The notes under the pieces: model-generated
What the model saw: only the letters and a program-made list of their open reading frames with translations
Databases searched by the model: none
Told to the model about the DNA's origin: nothing
Shown: positions 26,112 through 34,949 of the stretch, in pieces
Layout: each line of letters starts with the position of its first letter
Numbering within the stretch: the first letter of the stretch is position 1
Assembly (NCBI RefSeq): GCF_047973035.1
Contig: NZ_JBKEBF010000034.1
Span: 1-64,000 of the forward strand
Length of the DNA stretch: 64,000 nt
Direction: 5' to 3'
Source of the DNA: Oleidesulfovibrio sp047973035
Lineage (GTDB): Bacteria; Desulfobacterota; Desulfovibrionia; Desulfovibrionales; Desulfovibrionaceae
Position numbers and translations under genes: made by a program

Positions 26112-26214
26112 TTATGATGAGCCGTTTTGATCTTGGTATACTGCGGTTTTATCATGGCATTTCGGCCGTTCCTGTTTAATGGTACGGGCTGGCGGTTATA
26201 GTGGGAGCTTCTTC

Positions 26215-29200
26215 ATGATAAAGCACATGCTACGATACGGTCTGCGCGGTCTTCAGGTTAGAATATGCCTGTTGACACTGGTCGTTTCTACGCTGGTTGC
26301 GCTTGCATTTGGTACATACGAGTACATCACAGCCAAGAATGCGGAATATGCACGCCTTGAGCGCTTTTCTGTGTCTCAGGCTGACAGGCTTTCGCGCCTT
26401 TTGCATGTGCCGGTATGGAATCTTGATAAGCAGTCTTCCATGTCTATCATTGATACCGAGATGGACGACGAGCGCGTGCATGGTGCCATTATCTATGACG
26501 AAGGCGGCAGTATTTTCGTCGGGCGCCAGCGCGGTGCAGGCGGTGTGATCAAAAGCGCATCTCAAAGTCTTGCCCGTGACGATTTTATTGTTATGTCACG
26601 TCCGTTACGGCAGGGGCATTTGAAATTTGGCACCCTGCAACTCTATGTCACTCCTGAATTTATTGAACGTTCGCTATATGCGAATATGATTACCGCATTA
26701 GTGCGTATGCTGGCGCTTGAACTGGTGCTGGTCATAGGCATTCTGCTTGTGGTGCGCCGTTCACTGCTGGGGCCTCTTGCTGCGTTGAATATGTGGGTGC
26801 GCCGCACGGCGATGTACGATTACGGGTCACGCATTCCAAAGATGAATGATGACGAGCTTGGGGAGCTTGTTGACAGCATGAACGGTATGCTGCGCGAAAT
26901 CGAAAAGCGTGACAGAATGCTTAATGACCATAGCAAGCATCTGGAAAAGCTTGTTGCCGAACGTACTCAGGAGCTTGAGTACGAGCGGCAGGTTGCGGAA
27001 AAAGCCAGCAAGGCCAAAGGCGACTTTGTCGCCAGCATGAGCCATGAGCTGCGCACACCTATGAACGCCATCATCGGCATGATTGAAATTGCCATGAAGA
27101 CGGACCTCAGCACCAAGCAGCGTGAATATCTTACCATCATCCGCTCCTCTGCCCGTTCGTTGCTGGGAGTTGTTAACGATATTCTTGATATCAGTAAAAT
27201 TGAAGCCCAGAAGATGGAGCTGGAGCAGGTTGCTTTCAATACTCTGGAAATGCTGGAGGAAGTGACAGACTTGTTCCGTGAGCGTGTTGGTATGAAAGGG
27301 GTGGAACTGGTTCTTGATATCAGCTCTTCCGTGCCGCAGGTTCTGGTGGGTGACCCCCTGAGGTTGAAGCAGGTTCTTGTAAATCTTGTGACGAATGCCT
27401 TTAAATTTACCAAGCAGGGCGAAGTCCGTATCGGCGTAACAGTGGCGGATCGCACACAGGACGTCGTGCAGCTTGCTTTTTCCGTGCGGGATACCGGCCT
27501 CGGGATTGGTGAGGATGCCCGTAACAGGCTGTTTGAAACATTTTCTCAGGCAGAAGATTCTACTGCACGCCTGTTCGGCGGCAGCGGGCTTGGCCTGTCC
27601 ATTGCGCGAGAGCTTGTCCGGCTGATGGGCGGTAGTATTTCAGTTGAAAGCGAGCCCGGTAAAGGCAGTGACTTCACATTCACCGGCAGATTCGGCCTGC
27701 CTGCCGATCCTGCAGATGAACGGGTTGCCCGCAAGGGGGAGCCGACAGCAGGGCGGGCATTGCTGGTAGAGGATAATGAGAGTAACCGCATGGTTATGGC
27801 CCGTATGCTTTTGCGGCTGGGGTATGCATGCGATGCTTTGCCGGACGGCTATGCTGCCTATGAGCGCCTCAAAAGGCAGGCCGCTTTGTACGATCTCATA
27901 TTGCTCGACTGGCGCTTGCCCGGCGTTGACGGGCTTGAACTGCTGGAAAAGCTGCGTGCCGAAAAGCAACCCTTGTCGCCTGTGTTCATGATGACTGCAT
28001 TCGGGCGCGAGACAGAGCTGGAGCGGGCTGAGGGCTTGGGAGTTGCTTCTTTCCTGTCAAAGCCGGTGAAGCTGTCTTCACTTACCAACGCGATACACGC
28101 CCTGCAGGGCAAGGCCCCTCTGGAACAGGAAGATGCCGCTGCGCAGTTGCGGCAGTTTGACGGAATGCGTGCCTTGCTGGTGGAAGATAATATTATCAAC
28201 AGGCATGTGGCGCTTGATATGCTGCAGGATATGGGGCTTTCAGTTGTTTGTGCAGAACATGGCGAAGAGGCTCTTGCAGTGCTGGATGATGTCGAGCCAC
28301 CTTCAGGACCTGGTTTTGACGTTATTTTTATGGATATTCAGATGCCTGTGATGGACGGCATCGAAACGACCCGCGTCATCCGTCAGCATCCGCTGTGGAA
28401 GCATATCCCCATTATTGCCATGACTGCCCATGTAATGAGCGAAGACCGCGACAAGGCATTGGAAGCCGGTATGAGCGACTATGTGACAAAGCCTGTGGAC
28501 AGAATGATGCTGCTTCAGGTGTTGCAACGTTATATCGGTGACTCCGCGGAACAGCATGTAATTACGCCTGCGTACGGGGAGAGCGTCACAGCCCTGCATC
28601 AGCATGTCGCAGGGCAGAAGAGTACGGGGATGAATATCGCTTCGGGCAACGGAGACGGTGCGGATGGCGGGACTGAAAAGGCTAGATACGCAGTTTCGCT
28701 ACTTCAGGAGCATAACATCATGCATATGCGTAGTGCCGTGTGGGAGGATACGTTGACCGGTAGTGCGTCTACACCATCTGCACCATCCGGAATGCGTCCT
28801 GCCTTGGCGCAACCTCAGGCTTCTGTTCTGTCCTCTGAGCGGGCCTCTGCTCGGGGATCTAGTCAGGCCTCTGTACAAGCCTCTGTGCAGGTACCTGTAT
28901 CAGCTCCTGCCGATGAAGCAGCATACCCTGATGAACTGCTCGGGCTGCGTTTGTCCGAAGGCGTAGAGCGCCTTGGCGGCAAGTGGGCAATTTACATTGA
29001 AATTTTGAAGAAGTTCGCTGAAGTCTATAGCGTGGCTGTGGATGAAATCAGTGAGGCTGTAGAGCGTGAAGACAGAGAGTTTGTAGCGGAAAAAGTACAC
29101 GCCATAGCAGGTGCTGCAGCTAATATTTCTGCCAGAGAACTGCGCGAGGCTGCTCTGGAACTGGAGTATGCCGCCCGTGATGGCGAGATGATGGATGTTG

Positions 29201-29268
29201 CGCTGGAAAAGTTCCGCTACTGGCTGGAGCAGGTCATAGAGTCTATAGGAATGCTGCCGGAAGGCTGA
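26215..29268 (+). CDS. Hybrid sensor histidine kinase with two receivers and Hpt domain
   Basis: Start at 26215 (GGGAG upstream) gives 1017 residues. Order: membrane helix (about 10-33), periplasmic sensor of about 120 residues, second helix, HAMP, coiled coil, HisKA with phospho-His near 277 (SMSHELRTPMN), ATPase (GGSGLGLSIARELVRLMGG), receiver 1 (ILLDWRLPGVDG), receiver 2 (FMDIQMPVMDG), then a low-complexity linker and Hpt (KVHAIAGAAANIS). This is a BarA/EvgS-like one-protein relay. The linker before Hpt contains Gln/Ala/Ser/Val repeats like those in MurJ. The output regulator is unknown. Confidence 0.93.
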   Translation: MIKHMLRYGLRGLQVRICLLTLVVSTLVALAFGTYEYITAKNAEYARLERFSVSQADRLSRLLHVPVWNLDKQSSMSIIDTEMDDERVHGAIIYDEGGSIFVGRQRGAGGVIKSASQSLARDDFIVMSRPLRQGHLKFGTLQLYVTPEFIERSLYANMITALVRMLALELVLVIGILLVVRRSLLGPLAALNMWVRRTAMYDYGSRIPKMNDDELGELVDSMNGMLREIEKRDRMLNDHSKHLEKLVAERTQELEYERQVAEKASKAKGDFVASMSHELRTPMNAIIGMIEIAMKTDLSTKQREYLTIIRSSARSLLGVVNDILDISKIEAQKMELEQVAFNTLEMLEEVTDLFRERVGMKGVELVLDISSSVPQVLVGDPLRLKQVLVNLVTNAFKFTKQGEVRIGVTVADRTQDVVQLAFSVRDTGLGIGEDARNRLFETFSQAEDSTARLFGGSGLGLSIARELVRLMGGSISVESEPGKGSDFTFTGRFGLPADPADERVARKGEPTAGRALLVEDNESNRMVMARMLLRLGYACDALPDGYAAYERLKRQAALYDLILLDWRLPGVDGLELLEKLRAEKQPLSPVFMMTAFGRETELERAEGLGVASFLSKPVKLSSLTNAIHALQGKAPLEQEDAAAQLRQFDGMRALLVEDNIINRHVALDMLQDMGLSVVCAEHGEEALAVLDDVEPPSGPGFDVIFMDIQMPVMDGIETTRVIRQHPLWKHIPIIAMTAHVMSEDRDKALEAGMSDYVTKPVDRMMLLQVLQRYIGDSAEQHVITPAYGESVTALHQHVAGQKSTGMNIASGNGDGADGGTEKARYAVSLLQEHNIMHMRSAVWEDTLTGSASTPSAPSGMRPALAQPQASVLSSERASARGSSQASVQASVQVPVSAPADEAAYPDELLGLRLSEGVERLGGKWAIYIEILKKFAEVYSVAVDEISEAVEREDREFVAEKVHAIAGAAANISARELREAALELEYAARDGEMMDVALEKFRYWLEQVIESIGMLPEG

Positions 29269-29517
29269 TAGCCGGACTGATGACCCTGTTCACGGGCGGG
29301 CAAAGTGAATGCGGACGGAATCAGGCGGAGGAGTATGAAGGCGGTCGCTGGCGTATGCTGTCTGATGAATCGATTGCCAGCGCTGACATTCGAGGTGTGT
29401 ACCGGCGACAATAAATGTTGCCGGCGTTGCCTGATTTCCGGCTTGCGCCTTCTGAATGAAGTACCAGCTTTTTACAACATACCGGAATTGCAGTCCTGCA
29501 AGGATATATGCGTATGG

Positions 29518-29550
29518 AGCCCTGATACATGGTATCGGGGCTTTCGTTTT
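29518..29550 (+). terminator. Probable terminator in the kinase-tRNA gap
   Basis: A 10-bp stem with one G-U pair (AGCCCTGATA / TATCGGGGCT) and a five-base loop is followed by TTCGTTTT. It lies 250 bases after the kinase stop. The 29269-29670 stretch has no gene I can support; the frames there overlap the tRNA or lack ribosome binding sites. Confidence 0.6.
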
Positions 29551-29670
29551 GACAGCTAAAAGAGTATGGTGCCCCTCGGCGTACAGCGGGACCTTTTTTA
29601 CGCGCGGTATGACATGTAACACCGCATCATCTGGTCTTTTGCTGAGTTGAAAAGCGAACGGGTGGCACAA

Positions 29671-29695
29671 AAAAAGCCCCGCATAAGCAGGGCTT
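29671..29695 (-). terminator. Terminator of tRNA-His
   Basis: On the minus strand AAGCCCTGC-TTAT-GCGGGGCTT forms a 9-bp stem with a tetraloop followed by a long T run, starting eight bases after the tRNA 3' end. Confidence 0.92.
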
Positions 29696-29702
29696 GATTT
29701 TG

Positions 29703-29779
29703 TGGGGCGAATGACGGGACTTGAACCCGCGGCCACACGGGCCACAACCGAGTGCTCTACCAACTGAGCTACATTCGCC
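29703..29779 (-). tRNA. tRNA-His (GTG anticodon)
   Basis: The 77-base cloverleaf can be folded by hand: D stem GCTC/GAGC, anticodon loop TTGTGGC with anticodon GTG, T loop TTCAAGT, five-base variable loop and encoded CCA. The acceptor has the extra G at position -1 opposite C73, the identity element of histidine tRNA, which confirms the call. The anticodon stem has one T28-T42 mismatch. It has its own promoter and terminator. Confidence 0.96.
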
Positions 29780-29793
29780 GTTCGAGACTGAGG

Positions 29794-29822
29794 CATATAT
29801 ACCCCACAGAAAGCAACGTCAA
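29794..29822 (-). promoter_or_regulatory. Promoter of tRNA-His
   Basis: On the minus strand TTGACG (29817-29822) and TATATG (29794-29799) are 17 bases apart, and the start would fall a few bases before the tRNA 5' end. Confidence 0.75.
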
Positions 29823-29876
29823 GCATAAACAGTGATAAAATTATCGTCAGGGAATTTTTTCCCGTGAGGAGAGTTA

Positions 29877-31127
29877 ATGGATAAATTGGTCATCAAAGGC
29901 GGCACGCCGCTGGAAGGTTCTATTCGTGTCAGCGGCTCAAAAAATGCCTCTTTGCCTATTCTCATGGCGTCTATCCTGCTGGAAGAGCCTGTAATTTTCC
30001 GCAACGTTCCGCGCCTACGCGATATTTATACTACCAATAAGCTTCTGGGCATTCTGGGCTGCCCCGCAGAATTTGAAGGCGATTCAGTATATGTGAAGCC
30101 CTGCGACCTGAATCCCGAAGCTCCGTATGACCTTGTTAAAACCATGCGTGCATCTGTGCTGTGCCTTGGTCCTTTGCTGGCCCGCCTTGGCGAAGCCCGC
30201 GTAGCGTACCCTGGCGGCTGCGCTATCGGTGCGCGTCCTGTGGATTTGCACCTGAGCGCCCTTGAAAAGATGGGAGCGGAGTTCGAGCTTGACTCCGGTT
30301 ATATTGTAGGCCGTTGCAAGCAGCTTACCGGCGCGCATATCCGGTTTGACTTCCCCACCGTAGGCGGCACCGAAAACCTGCTGATGGCCGCAACGCTGGC
30401 TAAAGGTGAAACTGTGCTGGAAAATGCCGCACGCGAGCCGGAAGTTATCGACCTTGCTAACTTCCTGTGCGCCTGCGGTGCCGACATTACCGGACAGGGG
30501 ACGGACGTTATCCGCATCCGCGGTGTGGAAAGGCTGCATGGCTGCGATTACCGCATTATGCCCGACCGTATCGAAGCCGGTACGTTTATGGTGGCAGCGG
30601 CCATCACCAAGGGTAACCTGCTTATTGAAGATTGCCCCGACGATGCACTGGATGCTGTCAGCCAGAAGTTGCGCGACATGGGTCTTTCCGTTGTGAGCGA
30701 AGAAGGCGGTACACGGGTGAAATATCAGGGCCATCTGGAATCCACTGATATTGTCACTCATCCGTACCCTGGCTTTCCCACCGACATGCAGGCGCAGTTT
30801 ATGGCACTGATGTGCGTAGCCGACGGCTTCGGCATGGTAGAAGAGACCATTTTTGAAAACCGCTTCATGCACGTGCTTGAACTGGTGCGCATGGGCGCGG
30901 ATGTACGCCTTGTCGGCCGTACCGCCCGTGTACGCGGCGGCCGTGCGCTCAGGGGCGCGCCGGTAATGGCGTCTGACTTGCGCGCGTCGGCCTCTCTGGT
31001 TTTGGCCGGTCTGGCGGCAGAAGGCGAAACTCATGTGCAGCGTATCTATCACCTCGACAGAGGGTACGAGCGTATCGAAGAAAAGCTCTGCCCTGTGGGT
31101 GCAGATATTCAGCGCGTGCCAGAATAA
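29877..31127 (+). CDS. murA: UDP-N-acetylglucosamine 1-carboxyvinyltransferase MurA
   Basis: The 416-residue protein has the EPSP-synthase fold: GGTPLEGSIRVSGSKNASLP at the N-terminus, catalytic Cys in YPGGCAIGARPVDLHL near residue 114, and PGFPTDMQAQFMAL. It transfers enolpyruvate to UDP-GlcNAc, the first committed step of peptidoglycan synthesis. The Cys is present, so fosfomycin sensitivity is expected from family knowledge. GAGGAGAG precedes the ATG. It is a single-gene unit ended by a terminator. Confidence 0.98.
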   Translation: MDKLVIKGGTPLEGSIRVSGSKNASLPILMASILLEEPVIFRNVPRLRDIYTTNKLLGILGCPAEFEGDSVYVKPCDLNPEAPYDLVKTMRASVLCLGPLLARLGEARVAYPGGCAIGARPVDLHLSALEKMGAEFELDSGYIVGRCKQLTGAHIRFDFPTVGGTENLLMAATLAKGETVLENAAREPEVIDLANFLCACGADITGQGTDVIRIRGVERLHGCDYRIMPDRIEAGTFMVAAAITKGNLLIEDCPDDALDAVSQKLRDMGLSVVSEEGGTRVKYQGHLESTDIVTHPYPGFPTDMQAQFMALMCVADGFGMVEETIFENRFMHVLELVRMGADVRLVGRTARVRGGRALRGAPVMASDLRASASLVLAGLAAEGETHVQRIYHLDRGYERIEEKLCPVGADIQRVPE

Positions 31128-31147
31128 TATTCACGCAGACTCCATTG

Positions 31148-31178
31148 AACGCCTCCGGTTGTGCCGGAGGCGTTTTTT
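31148..31178 (+). terminator. Terminator of murA
   Basis: A perfect 11-bp stem AACGCCTCCGG / CCGGAGGCGTT with a five-base loop runs straight into a T tract. Confidence 0.96.
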
Positions 31179-31202
31179 CATGCTCAAAAACGGATGATAT
31201 TC

Positions 31203-34200
31203 ATGGCGCGGCGAACATCTTTGCAGTCTGACGATGCAAAACCGGCAAATAAACAGCCTGTAGATACAGGCTGTTGCTGTGCTGGTGCTGCGCCTCTTTG
31301 TTATGGCGTATCAGGTGCTGCTGCGAAAGATGTTGCGGTGACAATTGCAGAAGATGCCGAGACAAGGCATTGCACACATGCGACCCTGCCTGCTTTACTC
31401 TGGCGGCAATGGTGCCTGCTGGCGACGTTGTCCGGCATGTTGCTTTCCGGTTGCGTTGACTGGTTCGCGGCTGGCGGCGTTGCTGCCGCAGACTGGTCTT
31501 CCGGTAATGATTGGCAGCAGTGGCTGGCCGCGTCCGGTGTAAATGTGGCCCGACTATCCGGCCTGCTGCATGAGTTGCTCCCTGTATTATTGGCCGCGCT
31601 GCTGTTGCTGGCTGCAATGGTGGTTTGGTCGGTATCGCCTGCCAGTGCCAGCCGCTTACGCCCGCGTGCAGGTAAGCGCGCTTTTGTTCTGGGATTGTGC
31701 ATGGTTGGCGGAGCCGTCGTTGTGGCAGCGGGAAACGATGCTCCTGCCCCTGTGCCGGACTGGATGACAGCACGGCAAAAGGTTGTTGTGCAGGGTACTG
31801 TGCATGAGGTGGAAAGCCGTCCTCAGGGCCGCTTGCGGGTAACTCTTGCTGATGTTCAGTGCCTGCCTGTGAACGCTAAAGAACGTAAAAGGTCAGCCGC
31901 AACCGTGCGGCTTCGTGCGGCTTCACAAGCTGTTTTGCCCGTAGTGCAACTGCCTGAACTGGCGAACGGTTTCGAATTCGCTTCCGGCAAGCCGCCACTC
32001 TTCCAGCCTGTTATAGATAACCTTTCCAGCCAGACAACCGGGCTATTGTCATCCGGAAGCGCACAGGCTGCATCTCCACCTGACAACGCGCAGGCCGTGT
32101 CTCCATCCGGCAGCGCGCAGTTTGTGCAGGCATCCGGCTGGTTGCCGCTTGCCGGAAAAACGGTCTGGACGTGGGAGTATCCGCTGTTCCGGCCTCAAAT
32201 TGGTGACGTAGTGCAATTTGAGGGGCGGGTAAAGCCGGTGCGCGGATTTTTGAACGAAGGCTCTTGGAGCAGCGGCCAGTTCTGGCGTCGGCAGGGTGTG
32301 GAGTTTCGTGTCTGGACGCGGGCGGAAAAGGGCAGTGTGCGTATTGCAGGCAGTGCAGGACCAACTATCGGGCTGATGTCCGGACCAATAAGCGGGCAAA
32401 AAAGCGGGAAACAGGAGTCAGCCGGATTGCGCCCTGCTGTTACCGGCGAGACCGGAGTTTCGCTTGTACCTGACAGAACGAAAAACGGTACTTCAGAGCG
32501 CCCCTCCGTTGCTGCTGAAAATGATGACCGTGGGGCAAAATTTGGCGACGCACAACCGCAACGTCCTGATTATTCTGTTGTGCTGGCTGCGGCAGATTCT
32601 TCTGTCAACCTGCCTGCCATATCCGGTTGGCAGCATATTTCGGATAGTCTGGCCCGATACGCAGACCAAGTGCGTTCCGGCGTGTTGCAGCGTCTGGAAG
32701 ATGCCCTAGTGCTGGCGCACACAGCAGGACGGCATGACGGACATTCAAATTCAAAGGAAGCAGATGCACAGGCGCATGAGGCGAGCACGCAAGAAGCGCT
32801 TGCAACTCCCGCCCCTGTAATATCGATGCCGGATAACGGGCAGGTGATGCCGCGCTGGTATGATATGCCGCAGTTGTATGCCGTGCTGCCTGCGTTGCTT
32901 CTGGGGGAGCGCTTCTACCTGTCGTCCTCATCCATGGACAGACTGGCAGATGCGGGGCTGGTGCATAGCTTTGCGCTGTCCGGTATGCATCTGGGATTTG
33001 CCGCCGGAGTAGGAATGCTGGTGGCAATGGGGCTGGGGTGGTGCTTTCCTCGCCTGTATCTGTTTATTCCGCGGCAGAAGCTGGCTGTATTGTGCGCAGT
33101 TCCTGTTGTCGCGTTGTATGTGTGGCTTGGCGGAGGGACACCGTCACTTCTGCGGGCGGCGTTGATGTTTGCTTTCTGGGGCGGATTGCTGCTGGCTGGG
33201 AAACGCGGAGTGTTGATCGACGGGCTGCTGTGGGCCGTTATGGTTATCGTGGTATTGCAGCCGGATGCCGTGTTTGACATGCGGTTACAGTTGTCCGCTC
33301 TGGCCGTAGCGGGCATAGCGTGCGCGTTGCCGTTTTTTGCATCGTTGCGGGGCGTAAGAAAAACTGCCGGTGGCGGGGTGCCGCAGACTGCCGTGAATGA
33401 ACCGTGGTACCGTCGGGTAGCGTTGCGCTGTCTGCGGGGAGGCACGGGTATCCTTGTGGTCAGCGTGGCCGCGCAGCTGACACTTATGCCGCTTACGCTT
33501 GATGCGTTTGGCACTGTGACGCCGTGGTTTATGCTTAACGTGCTCTGGTTGCCAGTTCTTGCTTTGTGGGTGTTGCCGCTGGCCTTTGCGGGGCTTGCCG
33601 CGTTGCATATTCCCTTTTTGTCCGGTGTGGCGCAATGGCTGCTCGCAGCAGCAGCGTTACCTGCCGGATGGCTTTTTAATCTGTTGGCTACATTGGACGG
33701 TGCTGGTCTGCTCCACCCTGTGCTTTCAGTCAGGCCATTGCCCGTATCATGGGCGGGATTCTGGCTGCTTTTGCTAGCCTGTTGTTTTTTGATGCGGCAG
33801 CGGAGAATGGAGCGCAAAGCAGAAGCCTGCGCAGCCCATAGTAATAAAGGTGCCGGGCGGACATTGCGGCCTGCCACAGTGCGTATGCTGCATTGGATGG
33901 TTCCCGCAGGCGTGGTGTTGCTGATGGCGGGGCCTTGTCTGCGGTTTGCGGGTTACTTCAAGAATGATGTTTCCGTGGCTGTACTTGATGTGGGGCAGGG
34001 GCAGGCTGTGCTGGTACAGGCGCCTTACGGGGTGCGGGTACTTGTAGATGCCGGTGGCTTTGCGTCAAGCTCGTTTGATACCGGCAAGGCACTGGTTGCG
34101 CCGGTGCTTACGTATAATCAGCCGCCGCGGCTTACTGCAGCCATGTATACGCATCCGGACCGTGACCATATGGGGGGCTTGCCGTTTATTATACAACGCT

Positions 34201-34766
34201 TTGATGTGGGCGCGGTGTATACAAACGGAATGATGCCGGAAGGCCGCGATGCCAAGGGCTGGCAGACGGTATTAAAGGATACCGCTCATAGTCCGGTACC
34301 TTTGCAGGCTGGCGATACCATCGCCTTGTCGGGCGATGCTGCGTTGCAGGTTCTAGGCCCGTTTCCGGATTCAAAAACTGAAGATACCAATGATGGTTCT
34401 GTTGTGCTTCGACTTGTGCGCAACGGCAGCGGGTTGGCCTTGCTTCCGGCCGATCTGGGCACTGTGGCTCTGGATGCCCTGACGGCACGGGCCAATGGAG
34501 ATGATGCGGGGCAGTTACTGGCGCAGGTTGTGCTGGTGCCGCATCATGGCAGCGGAAACAGTCTTTCCGAGTCCTTCTATGATGCTGTCGCGCCGCAGCT
34601 TGCCGTGGCCTCGTGCGGGTATTTGAACTATTGGGGATTCCCGAAGAAAAATGTTGTAAAAGCGCTGGAACAGCGTGCCGTCCGGCTGCTGACAACGGCA
34701 GACCACGGGCAGATAACAGTGAGCTGGGACGCAGGCAGTACTATGCAGGTACGCACTGTGGAGTAG
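31203..34766 (+). CDS. comEC: ComEC/Rec2-type DNA uptake channel protein with large insertions
   Basis: The 1187-residue protein has the three ComEC parts. The N-terminal membrane/OB-fold region has its strands at about 195-220 and 320-380; the polytopic Competence domain lies at about 575-880 (LVHSFALSGMHLGFAAGVGM); and a C-terminal metallo-beta-lactamase domain contains LDVGQGQAVLVQAPYG and THPDRDHMGG (His about 984). ComEC passes single-stranded DNA through the inner membrane during transformation. It is far longer than usual because of low-complexity insertions at about 225-315 and 385-560, the first carrying three 27-bp repeats. ATG 31203 is chosen since the longer frame starts inside the murA terminator. 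No other competence gene is in the window. Confidence 0.92.
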   Translation: MARRTSLQSDDAKPANKQPVDTGCCCAGAAPLCYGVSGAAAKDVAVTIAEDAETRHCTHATLPALLWRQWCLLATLSGMLLSGCVDWFAAGGVAAADWSSGNDWQQWLAASGVNVARLSGLLHELLPVLLAALLLLAAMVVWSVSPASASRLRPRAGKRAFVLGLCMVGGAVVVAAGNDAPAPVPDWMTARQKVVVQGTVHEVESRPQGRLRVTLADVQCLPVNAKERKRSAATVRLRAASQAVLPVVQLPELANGFEFASGKPPLFQPVIDNLSSQTTGLLSSGSAQAASPPDNAQAVSPSGSAQFVQASGWLPLAGKTVWTWEYPLFRPQIGDVVQFEGRVKPVRGFLNEGSWSSGQFWRRQGVEFRVWTRAEKGSVRIAGSAGPTIGLMSGPISGQKSGKQESAGLRPAVTGETGVSLVPDRTKNGTSERPSVAAENDDRGAKFGDAQPQRPDYSVVLAAADSSVNLPAISGWQHISDSLARYADQVRSGVLQRLEDALVLAHTAGRHDGHSNSKEADAQAHEASTQEALATPAPVISMPDNGQVMPRWYDMPQLYAVLPALLLGERFYLSSSSMDRLADAGLVHSFALSGMHLGFAAGVGMLVAMGLGWCFPRLYLFIPRQKLAVLCAVPVVALYVWLGGGTPSLLRAALMFAFWGGLLLAGKRGVLIDGLLWAVMVIVVLQPDAVFDMRLQLSALAVAGIACALPFFASLRGVRKTAGGGVPQTAVNEPWYRRVALRCLRGGTGILVVSVAAQLTLMPLTLDAFGTVTPWFMLNVLWLPVLALWVLPLAFAGLAALHIPFLSGVAQWLLAAAALPAGWLFNLLATLDGAGLLHPVLSVRPLPVSWAGFWLLLLACCFLMRQRRMERKAEACAAHSNKGAGRTLRPATVRMLHWMVPAGVVLLMAGPCLRFAGYFKNDVSVAVLDVGQGQAVLVQAPYGVRVLVDAGGFASSSFDTGKALVAPVLTYNQPPRLTAAMYTHPDRDHMGGLPFIIQRFDVGAVYTNGMMPEGRDAKGWQTVLKDTAHSPVPLQAGDTIALSGDAALQVLGPFPDSKTEDTNDGSVVLRLVRNGSGLALLPADLGTVALDALTARANGDDAGQLLAQVVLVPHHGSGNSLSESFYDAVAPQLAVASCGYLNYWGFPKKNVVKALEQRAVRLLTTADHGQITVSWDAGSTMQVRTVE
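32052..32132 (+). repeat. Three 27-bp imperfect tandem repeats inside comEC
   Basis: Units at 32052-32078, 32079-32105 and 32106-32132 encode nine-residue repeats SGSAQAASP, PDNAQAVSP and SGSAQFVQA. They are in frame and lie in an insertion splitting the OB-fold region. Confidence 0.85.
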
Positions 34767-34892
34767 ACCTGCCGTTTATGGCAACAATGGCGGGACTGTT
34801 TTTGCGCTCTCTCCGGTCTGATGGTTTTGCTTGTGTGGTTGAGGCGGTTGCAATGCGACACACGGCGCAGTGCCCGATTTTTATGCCGCCAA

Positions 34893-34928
34893 CAGAAAAG
34901 CGCTTCGGATAACCGAAGCGTTTTTCTG
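34893..34928. terminator. Bidirectional terminator between comEC and the RND pump gene
   Basis: A hairpin with stem CGCTTCGG / CCGAAGCG is flanked by an A run on the left and a T run on the right, so it can end transcription in both directions. It lies between convergent genes. Confidence 0.9.
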
Positions 34929-34949
34929 TTTTTTCAGCTGTAAAGGCGG

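Noticed and set aside
29290..29826. 178-codon minus-strand frame across the tRNA-His gene
   Set aside because: It includes the whole tRNA and its terminator and has no family signature.
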